Origin: Paraglaciecola sp030730205
GTDB taxonomy: Bacteria > Pseudomonadota > Gammaproteobacteria > Enterobacterales > Alteromonadaceae
Length of the DNA stretch: 64,000 bases
Reading direction: 5' to 3'
NCBI RefSeq assembly: GCF_052119645.1
Contig: NZ_JBGQOM010000004.1
Location: 1-64,000, forward strand
Made by a program: the position numbers and the translations under genes. The notes beneath the pieces are model-generated. The model had not been told where the DNA came from and did not search any database. It was given only the letters and a program-made list of their open reading frames with translations. Positions 1-8,302 of the stretch are shown here, in pieces. The first letter of the stretch is position 1. Each line of letters starts with the position of its first letter.

Positions 1-77
1 AACTAACAAGACTGAGAGTGTAGAAGTTTGGTTGAGAGGCCAGTATTCATCTCTAACCCTGCCAGTCGGACAGAAAC
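1..77. repeat. Direct repeat, copy 1 (77 bp, truncated by window edge)
   Basis: Bases 1-77 recur without mismatch at 202-278, giving a period of 201 bases. The left edge is cut by the window start, so the unit may be longer. The copies diverge immediately after the shared end, GACAGAAAC. Both copies keep the same reading frame open across the repeat, but no recognised protein results. It is most likely a dispersed or tandem intergenic repeat. Confidence 0.9.
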
Positions 78-201
78 GCTAAGGTTCGTTCTCCTAAGGT
101 CAACAAGCTGCGGTCAATAAACACATGACCTCTTACCTTTATGTTGCCTCCTCTTTGCTTTATTTTATTATTTTTAGCAAAGCTTTTCCTATAAAACGTC
201 C

Positions 202-278
202 AACTAACAAGACTGAGAGTGTAGAAGTTTGGTTGAGAGGCCAGTATTCATCTCTAACCCTGCCAGTCGGACAGAAAC
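202..278. repeat. Direct repeat, copy 2 (77 bp)
   Basis: This is identical to bases 1-77. It sits upstream of the flagellin gene in a stretch with no supportable gene. The rest of 1-672 shows only A/T-rich DNA and a candidate FliA promoter at 473-499. Confidence 0.9.
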
Positions 279-472
279 TTATTATCGTGCTTACTAGCAC
301 CTCACAACGTAGTTTTTACTTGAAAGTTTAAAAGCGTCCTATTTTACAATACAAAAAGTAAAAGCAGTATGTATGCCAATTTTTCAGTCATTGTAAATAT
401 AAGTGGCCTCAGGTTATTTCTTTAGCGTTTTTCCGTATTTTGAAAATAATTGGAAAAAAGTGAAAATAAAAT

Positions 473-499
473 TAAAGATTCTCTAGAGGTGGTCGATAC
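473..499 (+). promoter_or_regulatory. Candidate sigma28 (FliA) promoter of flagellin
   Basis: TAAAGATT at 473-480, then exactly 11 bases, then GTCGATAC at 492-499. Against the FliA consensus TAAAGTTT-N11-GCCGATAA this is 7/8 and 6/8. It would give an untranslated leader of about 165 bases before the flagellin start at 673. The match is seen in the sequence; its use by FliA is inferred. Confidence 0.55.
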
Positions 500-672
500 C
501 TTTAGTTGAGGGGCATTCCGAGTGATTGCTTTTAGTTTTCAGTAAGGTAGAGGTACCAAACTGATTCGAGTGAGGCAGTGTTAAATGGGGAGGCCTATTT
601 AACGTTGAAATTGAGGCAAACTTATCGTGTTGAGTCATTAACAATTAACGATGAGTTTTCAGGAGGTAATTT

Positions 673-1497
673 ATGGGCTTATATGTAAACACTAACGTAT
701 CGTCGTTGAATGCTCAGCGTCAGTTGTTCAATTCTGGGCAGGCACTCAGCACGTCGTTTGAAAGATTGTCATCAGGTTTTCGTATTAACCGTGCAGCAGA
801 TGATGCCGCAGGTTTGCAAATTTCTGATCGTTTAACGACTCAGGTACAAGGCTTAAATCAAGCGGTACGAAATGCGAATGATGCAATATCCTTAACTCAA
901 ACAGCTGAGGGTGCATTAGGTGAGGTAACAAACTCATTGCAGCGTATTAGAACGCTAGCTGTACAATCACAAAATGGTATCAACAGCTCTGCCGATCGAC
1001 TTGCTTTGCAAAAAGAAGTGTCAGCCTTAAAGCAAGAGATATCGCGCATATCTTCAGATACACAGTTTGCTAACACAGACATTTTAAAAGGGTCTTTTTC
1101 TGCTACCTTCTTGGTGGGTGCCAACGGTGGTCAAACTATCGCTGTGTCGCTTAATCAGTCAGGTGGATATGGTACTTCTGGCTTAAGCCTGGGTGACACT
1201 ACTGTCGCGACTGAAGCTGGGGCGACAAGTGCTTTAACTGCAATTGATACAGCGATTTCTACCATTGGCGCTGTAAGAGCTGATTTGGGGGCATTGCAGA
1301 ACCGTTTTCAATCTACTATTCGTAACCTGAGTAATATTTCTGAGAATATTTCAGCAGCTCGTTCGCAAATTCGTGATACTGATTTTGCGACTGAAACAGC
1401 TGAATTGACTCGAAATCAGATTGTACAACAAGCATCACTATCAGTATTAAGTCAGGCGAACCAGCGTCCTCAATCAGCACTGTCTTTATTAGGCTAG
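673..1497 (+). CDS. fliC: Flagellin (major filament subunit)
   Basis: Structural subunit of the flagellar filament, exported by the flagellar type III apparatus and capped by FliD. The 274-residue product has the classic N-terminal D0/D1 region (MGLYVNTNVSSLNAQ, then RLSSGFRINRAADDAAGLQ) and the C-terminal D1/D0 region (SNISENISAARSQIRDTDFA, ending in SLLG). The central part (about 140-190) is short and rich in Ser, Thr and Gly, so it is the likely surface-exposed glycosylation zone. AGGAGGT at 661-667 fixes the ATG at 673. The downstream flaG-fliD-fliS set and the glycosylation island fit a polar filament locus. A second, divergent flagellin lies at 29707-30510. Confidence 0.97.
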   Translation: MGLYVNTNVSSLNAQRQLFNSGQALSTSFERLSSGFRINRAADDAAGLQISDRLTTQVQGLNQAVRNANDAISLTQTAEGALGEVTNSLQRIRTLAVQSQNGINSSADRLALQKEVSALKQEISRISSDTQFANTDILKGSFSATFLVGANGGQTIAVSLNQSGGYGTSGLSLGDTTVATEAGATSALTAIDTAISTIGAVRADLGALQNRFQSTIRNLSNISENISAARSQIRDTDFATETAELTRNQIVQQASLSVLSQANQRPQSALSLLG

Positions 1498-1523
1498 TCT
1501 AAAGAGTTTGGTTCATAGTATTG

Positions 1524-1560
1524 AATGAGTTAGCTTTGTATTGTGTGAAGCTGACTCATT
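1524..1560 (+). terminator. Hairpin between flagellin and flaG (possible weak terminator or attenuator)
   Basis: A 13-bp stem, AATGAGTTAGCTT (1524-1536) with AAGCTGACTCATT (1548-1560), contains one G-U pair and an 11-base loop. Only a few T residues follow, so it may stabilise the flagellin mRNA 3' end or partly terminate it rather than stop transcription fully. Confidence 0.5.
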
Positions 1561-1578
1561 TCCTTGTGGAGGTGTAAG

Positions 1579-1998
1579 ATGGAGATTGATGTCTCGCAAA
1601 GTGGTAATAATCTTGCAGTACCAAAATACGTTAATCCTGGTTTAAGCGATTCCGCTGGACTTGAAAAAGCCCAAAACCGAGATGCGAAGCAAGAAACAGT
1701 TAAAGGTAATGCGGCAAACGTCGATAACCTAGATAATACTGAAAAGGCCCTATCGACAGAAAATATTAAAGCGGCAGTTGATGAGCTTAGCGATTTTGCT
1801 AAATCAAGCAACAGGCAGCTAAATTTTTCAGTTGATGAAAGTAGTGAGCGCGCTGTTGTTAAAGTAACTGATAGTGAATCCGGAGAGGTTATCCGGCAAA
1901 TTCCTTCAGAAGAAGTATTAAAACTCTCAGAACGTTTACGTGAGTTGCAATCAGATTTGGGCAACACAGTAGGGATTCTTTTTAATAAACAAGTTTAA
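1579..1998 (+). CDS. flaG: FlaG family protein
   Basis: This 139-residue protein matches the FlaG family found beside flagellin and fliD in polar flagellates, where it influences filament length. The C-terminal half carries the typical pattern LNFSVDESSERAVVKVTD followed by GEVIRQIPSEEVLKLSERL. The N-terminal 60 residues are polar and low in complexity. The ATG at 1579 is chosen over an in-frame TTG at 1564 because GGAGGTG at 1568-1574 sits at the right distance from the ATG. It is followed after 18 bases by fliD, so the two are probably co-transcribed. Confidence 0.9.
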   Translation: MEIDVSQSGNNLAVPKYVNPGLSDSAGLEKAQNRDAKQETVKGNAANVDNLDNTEKALSTENIKAAVDELSDFAKSSNRQLNFSVDESSERAVVKVTDSESGEVIRQIPSEEVLKLSERLRELQSDLGNTVGILFNKQV

Positions 1999-2016
1999 TT
2001 AAGGTAGAGGTTTCTC

Positions 2017-3477
2017 ATGTCAATTCAGTCTCTGGGTGTAGGTTCAGGTTTAGATCTTGAAGCTTTGGTGACTCAATTATTGGATGCTGAGCGCAAACCT
2101 AAACAAGATAGACTTGATGCAAAAGATGAAACCCTTGATGCTGAGATATCGAGTCTTGGCAAATTAAAATCTAAAATGAAAGACTTTTTAGATTCAGTGG
2201 ATGAATTGCGCACCGATACCGCGTTGAAAGGACGCGAACCGACTATCACCAATCCGAGTGATAACGTTGAACCTTTTACTGCTGAGGCTTCTAACAGTGC
2301 AGTGGAGGGGTCATATAAAATTGCCGTCAGCCAACTAGCGAGTGGAAGTCGTATTGAAACAGCGAAAGCGGTCGACGGTGGTTTTAGCGGTACATCATCT
2401 CCAGTTCTAACTTCAGGGGCAGGTTCACTCACATTTAAAGTGCCCAGCACCAGCGACTCCTTTTCGATCAACGTTACTGCTGGAATGACTTTACAACAGC
2501 TCAGCTCGGCCATTAACCAAAATTCCGCCAACTTTGGTGTAACCTCAAGTATTATCGATACGGGTACTGCATCAGGGGGCGCTAAACTGGTATTTTCATC
2601 CTCTACGACAGGTGAAGGAAACGATTTAGTCATCGTCAACGATAATGACTTAGCTGAACTAAACCGAGTATCGACCACAAACTCAGCTGAATCACTCTCT
2701 TATTTGTCTCCAGTAGTCTCAGCGCAAAATGCGAAGGCAAACATAGATGGCATCGATGTAGAGAGTACTACGAATGAATTTAAGAACACCATCGCTAACG
2801 TGTCTTTTGAAGTGTCTGAGGTAAGTGAACTTGAAGGCGATGCAGTCACCCGTAAAAAGTCGACACTTAAAATTGGTTTTGATACCGAGGGTATCGATAA
2901 GAAAATTCGTGATTTTGTGGATAACTTTAATGCCTTGAATAAGGAAATGACGTCATTAACCAAATACGGTCTATCGGATTTGGAAGATGATGGTGCCTTG
3001 GCGGGAGACTTCATGATCAGAGGTATCCAGCAAGGCTTAGCGTCAATCATTGGCTCATCTGTATCCAGCTCAAGTTTGGGCACTATTTTTCAACTTGGTA
3101 TTGAGTTCAATGAAGACGGTGATTTAGAGATTGGAGCTAATGACAAATACGGTTTTGGCAGTGGCGAAGACAGGCTCAAAGATGCGCTTGAAAATAACTT
3201 CGATGAAATTTCTAAATTGTTTACCGATGAAGATTCAGGCATCGGCGCCAGATTATACGACTACGTTAAGGAATATACGTCTTATAGTGGTTTGTTAACG
3301 AGCAGAGAAAGGTCTGTTAAGGATCAAAAAGATTTGCTGGCCGATGAGAGAGAGCAGTTCGAATTGAGAATGTCGAGCTATGAGCAGATCTTGCGGGACA
3401 AATACTTAGGGCTTGACCAAACGGTTGCTAAATTAAACCAAACTGGCTCTGCATTGGTTGCAATGTTAAATGGCTAA
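2017..3477 (+). CDS. fliD: Flagellar filament cap protein FliD
   Basis: FliD forms the cap at the filament tip and promotes flagellin insertion. The 486-residue product starts with the conserved FliD_N signature (SLGVGSGLDLEALVTQLLDAE). It ends with the heptad-like C-terminal helix (GLLTSRERSVKDQKDLL onward, ending in VAKLNQTGSALVAML). Its length is normal for the family. The start ATG is preceded by GTAGAGGT. It lies between flaG and fliS, the usual order in Vibrio and Alteromonadales. Confidence 0.97.
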   Translation: MSIQSLGVGSGLDLEALVTQLLDAERKPKQDRLDAKDETLDAEISSLGKLKSKMKDFLDSVDELRTDTALKGREPTITNPSDNVEPFTAEASNSAVEGSYKIAVSQLASGSRIETAKAVDGGFSGTSSPVLTSGAGSLTFKVPSTSDSFSINVTAGMTLQQLSSAINQNSANFGVTSSIIDTGTASGGAKLVFSSSTTGEGNDLVIVNDNDLAELNRVSTTNSAESLSYLSPVVSAQNAKANIDGIDVESTTNEFKNTIANVSFEVSEVSELEGDAVTRKKSTLKIGFDTEGIDKKIRDFVDNFNALNKEMTSLTKYGLSDLEDDGALAGDFMIRGIQQGLASIIGSSVSSSSLGTIFQLGIEFNEDGDLEIGANDKYGFGSGEDRLKDALENNFDEISKLFTDEDSGIGARLYDYVKEYTSYSGLLTSRERSVKDQKDLLADEREQFELRMSSYEQILRDKYLGLDQTVAKLNQTGSALVAMLNG

Positions 3478-3501
3478 TTTTAATAAGTTAAGGTAGGACT
3501 C

Positions 3502-3933
3502 GTGACGTTAAAAGGCATTAATGCATACAAAAAAGGTAATCTTAAACAAGATATCGCCCATGCTGATCCCCACAAGTTAACGCTAATGTTGATGCAAGGG
3601 GCGCTTGAAAAAATGGCCTATGCAAAAGGGGGCATGGAGCGCAAAGATTATGCGCTTAAGGCAGAGCACATATCACGCGCGACAGCAATCATCGTGACGC
3701 TGCGTGATACGCTAGATATGGAGGCGGGAGGTGAAGTTTCAGTTAATTTGTTTAATTTGTATGATTACATGGTTCAACGTTTAGTTGATGCCAGTGTGCA
3801 GAATAGCTTGAAGATAATGGATGAAGTGATTAACCTATTGTTACCTATCAAAACAGCCTGGTCACAAATTCCTGAGTCTGCGAAGCAAGAGGCTTATGAA
3901 ATACAGAGGCAAAAGCGACAAACCGCCGTTTGA
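3502..3933 (+). CDS. fliS: Flagellin chaperone FliS
   Basis: FliS is the cytosolic export chaperone that binds the C-terminus of flagellin and prevents premature polymerisation. The 143-residue product has the FliS pattern (INAYKKGNLKQDIAHADPHKL, LMLMQGALEKMAYAKGGMERKD). It starts with GTG at 3502, supported by AGGTAGGA just upstream. Its stop codon overlaps the next gene in a TTGA arrangement, which suggests translational coupling. Confidence 0.95.
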   Translation: MTLKGINAYKKGNLKQDIAHADPHKLTLMLMQGALEKMAYAKGGMERKDYALKAEHISRATAIIVTLRDTLDMEAGGEVSVNLFNLYDYMVQRLVDASVQNSLKIMDEVINLLLPIKTAWSQIPESAKQEAYEIQRQKRQTAV

Positions 3934-4238
3934 AGAACTTAAATCTAGATCATGCATTTACACCGATTCCACTAAAAGAGCTCAATGCACAAGTATCTGA
4001 GCTCTTTTTGCTTGAATCTTTCAATGAGTTTGAGCTTCTTAAACTCATTGAGCAAAGAGACGTTATTATCAACGAATATCTGCAATCTTGCGAACCTGAA
4101 CTCCAAAAAATTTTTGCCAAGGCCGAACTTGAAGTTAATGGCCTGCTAGTTGCTTACGTATCAGAATTGTCAAAAGCGTCATTAAAACAGCTAAGTGATT
4201 TAGTTCGTGGCCGCAAGGCGGTCAAAAAATATAAATAA
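3930..4238 (+). CDS. fliT: FliT-like flagellar chaperone
   Basis: A 102-residue helical, acidic protein immediately after fliS. FliT in other bacteria is the small export chaperone of FliD. Sequence similarity to FliT is too low to recognise by eye, so the assignment rests on size, predicted helical content and position. The TTG start at 3930 overlaps the fliS stop by four bases. It could also be an unrelated small protein that is merely co-transcribed with fliS. Confidence 0.65.
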   Translation: MKNLNLDHAFTPIPLKELNAQVSELFLLESFNEFELLKLIEQRDVIINEYLQSCEPELQKIFAKAELEVNGLLVAYVSELSKASLKQLSDLVRGRKAVKKYK

Positions 4239-4253
4239 TTCTTTTAAGATGTT

Positions 4254-4284
4254 TTGACTTTCACATCGAAGTTGTCGTTATAGT
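4254..4284 (+). promoter_or_regulatory. Candidate sigma70-type promoter of the pse operon
   Basis: TTGACT at 4254-4259, an 18-base spacer and TTATAG at 4278-4283 (TATAGT one base further). This is a plausible but imperfect sigma70 match ahead of pseB. No sigma28 or sigma54 match of comparable quality was found in 4239-4376. Confidence 0.35.
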
Positions 4285-4376
4285 TTTTTCGTTATCCGAT
4301 TTTGCGTTATGCTAATTAGGTGATGCACACTAAAAATAAAGTGAGAAAAACTCACAATTAGGTTGGAGAGATAAAC

Positions 4377-5375
4377 GTGTTTAATAATAAAGTGATTTTA
4401 ATAACCGGCGGCACAGGATCATTTGGAAAGCGTTTCGTTGAGTACATCACTAGTCATTACCAGCCTAAAAAAGTCATTATCTATTCTCGTGATGAGCTAA
4501 AGCAATTTGAAATGCAACAAACTCATGATCATCCCGCCATGCGTTATTTCATTGGTGACGTGCGAGATAAAGAGCGGCTAAAAAGCGCTATGCGCGAAGT
4601 GGATTATGTAATACATGCGGCAGCCTTAAAACAAGTGCCTGCGGCAGAATATAACCCCAATGAATGCATTAAAACTAATATCAACGGTGCACAAAACGTG
4701 ATTGACGCAGCGATTGATACTAACGTTAGTAGGGTTATCGCTTTATCTACAGATAAAGCGGCAAACCCTGTTAATTTATATGGCGCAACGAAACTCGCCT
4801 CTGACAAATTATTTGTTGCCGCCAATAATATGTCTGGTGCTAAAGGACCGCGATTTGCTGTTGTGCGCTACGGAAATGTGGTGGGGTCTCGAGGTTCCGT
4901 GGTGCCTTTTTATCGGCAGCTAATCGCAAAAGGCGTGACTTCGTTGCCAGTTACTCACATCGAAATGACACGATTCTGGATCACCTTAGATGAAGGCGTC
5001 GATTTTGTGGTCAAAAGTTTTCAGCGTATGCAAGGGGGAGAGATTTTTGTACCTAAAATTCCTTCAATTCGCATATTAGATTTGGTTGAGTCAATTAGTG
5101 GCAAATTAGAGTACGAGGTGGTAGGCATTCGCCCGGGTGAAAAACTCCACGAGGTGATGGTGCCCGAAGAAATGGCCCATCATTCTTTAGAATTTTCTGA
5201 TCACTATGTCATAACGCCTGCCATCACCTTTTTTGAAAAAAACATAAATTATAAGCTCAACAAATTAGGTGAAAAAGGGCAAGCGGTAGGCGAAAAATTT
5301 GAATATCACTCTGGTACTAACCCGCACTTTCTGTCAGTTGATGAACTGAAACAACTCGACAAAAATACCTTATAA
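4377..5375 (+). CDS. pseB: UDP-N-acetylglucosamine 4,6-dehydratase (inverting) PseB
   Basis: First step of pseudaminic acid synthesis: UDP-GlcNAc is dehydrated and C5-epimerised to the 4-keto-6-deoxy-L-arabino sugar. The 332-residue short-chain dehydrogenase-like enzyme has the NADP-binding TGGTGSFG (10-17), STDKA (124-128, with the catalytic Asp-Lys pair) and Y135xxxK139. Length and motifs match FlaA1/PseB. It starts with GTG at 4377, preceded by TTGGAGAG. It opens the glycosylation operon and is followed after 11 bases by pseC. Confidence 0.96.
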   Translation: MFNNKVILITGGTGSFGKRFVEYITSHYQPKKVIIYSRDELKQFEMQQTHDHPAMRYFIGDVRDKERLKSAMREVDYVIHAAALKQVPAAEYNPNECIKTNINGAQNVIDAAIDTNVSRVIALSTDKAANPVNLYGATKLASDKLFVAANNMSGAKGPRFAVVRYGNVVGSRGSVVPFYRQLIAKGVTSLPVTHIEMTRFWITLDEGVDFVVKSFQRMQGGEIFVPKIPSIRILDLVESISGKLEYEVVGIRPGEKLHEVMVPEEMAHHSLEFSDHYVITPAITFFEKNINYKLNKLGEKGQAVGEKFEYHSGTNPHFLSVDELKQLDKNTL

Positions 5376-5386
5376 GGGAACAATTT

Positions 5387-6532
5387 ATGATCCCTTATGG
5401 TAAACATCTGGTGGATGAAGCCGATGTGCAGAGCGTGGTAGATGTGCTGCGCAATCAATTTTTAACTCAAGGAACGGTTGTTCCTCGATTTGAACAAGCA
5501 CTATGCGACTACACTGGAGCCCGGCATGCTGTCGCGGTTAATAGTGCAACCTCAGGCTTGCATATCGCTTGTTTGGCCGCGGGTGTCAGCTCTGGCGATG
5601 TGGTTTGGACAGTACCCAATTCTTTTGTTGCGTCTGCGAATTGTGCGCGTTTCTGTGGAGCAGAGGTGGATTTTGTTGATATTGATCCGCTTACTCGCAA
5701 TCTTGCTATTTCAGAACTTAAAAATAAGCTTGCCGAAGCGCAGAAAAACAATCGCTTACCCAAAGCCCTGATTGTTGTGCATTTTGCAGGCTTAAGCTGC
5801 GATATGCAGCAAATCCAACAATTAACTCAGCCTTTTAATATCGCCCTTATTGAAGACGCTGCCCATGCATTGGGCGGGGATTATTTAGGGAGAAAGATTG
5901 GTTGCTGCCAATTTTCTGACATGACTGTCTTAAGCTTTCATCCCGTTAAATCTATTACAAGCGCTGAGGGCGGTGCAGTACTTACCAATGACGCAGAGAT
6001 GGCATCTAAACTGACCTTGTTTGCTAAACATGGCACCACACGTGACCCGAATATGATGCAAGGTGTCAATGAAGGTCCTTGGTATTACCAGCAAATTGAG
6101 TTGGGCTACAATTATAGATTAAGTGATTTGCACGCAGCATTGGGGCTCAGTCAACTGCAAAAGTTAGATGAGTTTATTGCTAAGCGCCGTTTTCTAGCCT
6201 TGCGCTATAGAAAAAAATTACAAGACCTGCCTTTGATATTGCCTTGTGAAGAAAGCTATCATACCAGCGCTTGGCATTTGTACATGGTTGAATTAACTAA
6301 ACATGACCGGCTTCGCACTTATCAAGGCTTACATGACAAAGGTATTGGAGTGAATGTGCATTATATTCCTATTCACCTGCAACCTTATTATCAACACTTG
6401 GGTTTTCAACAAGGTGATTTCCCTAACGCTGAACACTATTATAATCACGCACTAACATTACCTCTTTTTCCGAGCTTGACTGAGACTGAACAGGACTCTG
6501 TGATTGAAACGTTGCAAGAGGTATTGAGTTGA
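5387..6532 (+). CDS. pseC: UDP-4-amino-4,6-dideoxy-N-acetyl-beta-L-altrosamine transaminase PseC
   Basis: A PLP-dependent aminotransferase of the DegT/DnrJ/EryC1 family that converts the PseB product to the 4-amino sugar. Visible features are NSATSGLH (52-59), EDAAHALGG (156-164, with the Asp that contacts the pyridine ring) and the PLP-binding Lys188 in FHPVKSITSAEGG. At 381 residues it is full length. The C-terminus overlaps pseF by four bases. Confidence 0.95.
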   Translation: MIPYGKHLVDEADVQSVVDVLRNQFLTQGTVVPRFEQALCDYTGARHAVAVNSATSGLHIACLAAGVSSGDVVWTVPNSFVASANCARFCGAEVDFVDIDPLTRNLAISELKNKLAEAQKNNRLPKALIVVHFAGLSCDMQQIQQLTQPFNIALIEDAAHALGGDYLGRKIGCCQFSDMTVLSFHPVKSITSAEGGAVLTNDAEMASKLTLFAKHGTTRDPNMMQGVNEGPWYYQQIELGYNYRLSDLHAALGLSQLQKLDEFIAKRRFLALRYRKKLQDLPLILPCEESYHTSAWHLYMVELTKHDRLRTYQGLHDKGIGVNVHYIPIHLQPYYQHLGFQQGDFPNAEHYYNHALTLPLFPSLTETEQDSVIETLQEVLS

Positions 6533-7248
6533 ATATAGCGATTATTCCAGCTCGAGGTGGTAGTAAACGTATCCCCGGAAAAAATATCAAAGCGTTTGCT
6601 GGTAAGCCTCTGATCGCCTATTCCATCGATGCAGCAAAAAACAGTGGGTTATTTGAACAAATTTGGGTTTCCACTGACAGTGAAGATGTCGCTGAGGTAG
6701 CAATCCGCTATGGTGCAAAAGTGCCTTTTTTACGCCCTGCTGAACTATCTGACGATTTTGTGGGTACCGGAGCCGTAACAAAACACGCTATAAAGTTTAG
6801 CCTGAGCCAAGGAATTCAACCCGACTATTTCTGCTGCATCTATGCTACCGCCCCCTTCTTGCAGGCCTATTATTTACAAGATGCCTTGCTGAAGCTGCAA
6901 TCAGATAAGCAAAAAAGTTTCGCGTTTTCCTGTACCAGTTTTGCGTTTCCTGTACAGCGAGCTTTAACCATGCAGGGTAGCGGTGTCGCCCCAATGTATC
7001 CTGAATTTATTGCAAAACGCTCACAGGATCTAAGCGAAGCGTTTCATGATGCAGGTCAGTTTTATTGGGGCACAATCGACGGGTTTTTAAGTGATAAAGC
7101 TATGTTCAGTGAGCATGCCATCCCCGTAGTTTTACCTCGTCACTTAGTGCAAGACATTGATACTTATGAAGATTGGCAAAGAGCAGAATTAATGTACCAA
7201 GCTTATATGCAAAAAACGAATCTCATTACAGGTAATTCTCATGACTAA
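6529..7248 (+). CDS. pseF: Pseudaminic acid cytidylyltransferase PseF
   Basis: Activates pseudaminic acid with CTP to CMP-pseudaminic acid, the donor used by Maf-type transferases. The 239-residue product carries the nucleotidyltransferase signature IPARGGSKRIPGKNI near the N-terminus and a downstream QDIDTYEDW segment typical of CMP-nonulosonate synthetases. The TTG start at 6529 overlaps the pseC stop. It overlaps the next gene by eight bases. Confidence 0.94.
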   Translation: MNIAIIPARGGSKRIPGKNIKAFAGKPLIAYSIDAAKNSGLFEQIWVSTDSEDVAEVAIRYGAKVPFLRPAELSDDFVGTGAVTKHAIKFSLSQGIQPDYFCCIYATAPFLQAYYLQDALLKLQSDKQKSFAFSCTSFAFPVQRALTMQGSGVAPMYPEFIAKRSQDLSEAFHDAGQFYWGTIDGFLSDKAMFSEHAIPVVLPRHLVQDIDTYEDWQRAELMYQAYMQKTNLITGNSHD

Positions 7249-8302
7249 AGTGGCTGCATTGAGCCCTCAAAAAATATTAATCATTCGTATGTTATCTGAC
7301 AGCGATGTAGTGGCTATTGGCTTACCAGCTTTGCGATTTTTTAAACAAAAATTTCCTGAGGCTGAAATTCATTTTTTGAGTTTTGGGCAAGCCGCTGGCG
7401 TGTTGAAACTGGCAGAGCCAGAGACTGATGTAAAAGTACTTGAGTATTGGCCTGATGATTTTTTTCAAGCTATGGAAGCTTTTTTAGGCTTGGCTGAAGA
7501 TATTATCGGTGAAACATATTCGCAGATAGTCAATTTGGATACAGCTTTTATGCCGTGCTTTTTAGCGCGATTCTTACAAGATGCAGGCGAGCCTGTCGGC
7601 GGTAATTATTTGTCGATATCTATTCAAACCTTACTTGATAAAGTCAAAGATCAAAGTTTGCAAGCTGACTACGTAAACGTTCCTGCGACCTATATGCTGA
7701 GCAGTTTCTTTACAATGAGTCGTTGGTTTTCAAATTGGACGGTTGGCGATTATTTACCAGAAGGCGGTTATCCTGAATTTTACTTAAAACAGTGTTGTGG
7801 TTTTGGTTCTATCACTATGGATAATCGAATTGATATGAACATACAGCCTGGTGCAAGAAATGAAACTAAAAAAGCAACAGTAGCATTGTGCTTATCACAA
7901 TCCGATGATGGGTATATTTATCCTTACAGCAAAGAGTTGGCTTTAGCGTTACAAGAAGCAGGATGCAAAGTGTGGTTCGACCGTGATTCAAATTTTGAGT
8001 TAAGCGGACTGCTTAGAAAACTAGCTAACAGCGATTTAGTGGTGTGTAAAGCAAGTGCTTTCAAATGGTATGCTGATGCTGTGGCATGCCCCACCTTACT
8101 CATAAGTGGTACGGCCAACCCCAAAATATTGATGCCAGACTTTGCTACAGATACAACGGCACCTTGCCCATTGCACTCTGGACAAGTACTTACTCAAAAT
8201 GAGCGTTTACAGGCTAGGTGTTTATGTGAGAAGCCAGCTGTATTGGCCGATAACATTGTATCTATATTGCAAGCATTAAACGGAGCTGCAGAAGATGAAT
8301 GA
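7241..8302 (+). CDS. GT9 (heptosyltransferase-like) glycosyltransferase
   Basis: A 353-residue protein with the N-terminal pattern of glycosyltransferase family 9: KILIIRMLSDSDVV, then LPALRFFKQKFPEAEIHFL. A C-terminal half contains VALCLSQSDDG and VVCKASAFKWYADAVACPTLLI, like the nucleotide-sugar-binding lobe of GT-B enzymes. It lies between pseF and pseI with overlaps on both sides, so it is probably part of the same glycan pathway. The substrate cannot be read from the sequence. The cysteine-rich stretch near the end (RLQARCLCEKP) resembles that seen in other flagellar-island GT9-like proteins. Confidence 0.7.
   Translation: MTKVAALSPQKILIIRMLSDSDVVAIGLPALRFFKQKFPEAEIHFLSFGQAAGVLKLAEPETDVKVLEYWPDDFFQAMEAFLGLAEDIIGETYSQIVNLDTAFMPCFLARFLQDAGEPVGGNYLSISIQTLLDKVKDQSLQADYVNVPATYMLSSFFTMSRWFSNWTVGDYLPEGGYPEFYLKQCCGFGSITMDNRIDMNIQPGARNETKKATVALCLSQSDDGYIYPYSKELALALQEAGCKVWFDRDSNFELSGLLRKLANSDLVVCKASAFKWYADAVACPTLLISGTANPKILMPDFATDTTAPCPLHSGQVLTQNERLQARCLCEKPAVLADNIVSILQALNGAAEDE

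Noticed and set aside
125..331. 68-codon ORF overlapping the second repeat copy
   Set aside because: It has no ribosome site, no recognisable family and a composition that follows the repeat; more likely chance.
2073..2678. Long antisense frames opposite fliD, fliI, flhA, cheA and others
   Set aside because: They mirror strongly coding genes on the plus strand and show no ribosome sites or family features.
4341..4355. GTGAG/CTCAC hairpin before pseB as a terminator
   Set aside because: Short five-base stem with no T run; no evidence of function.
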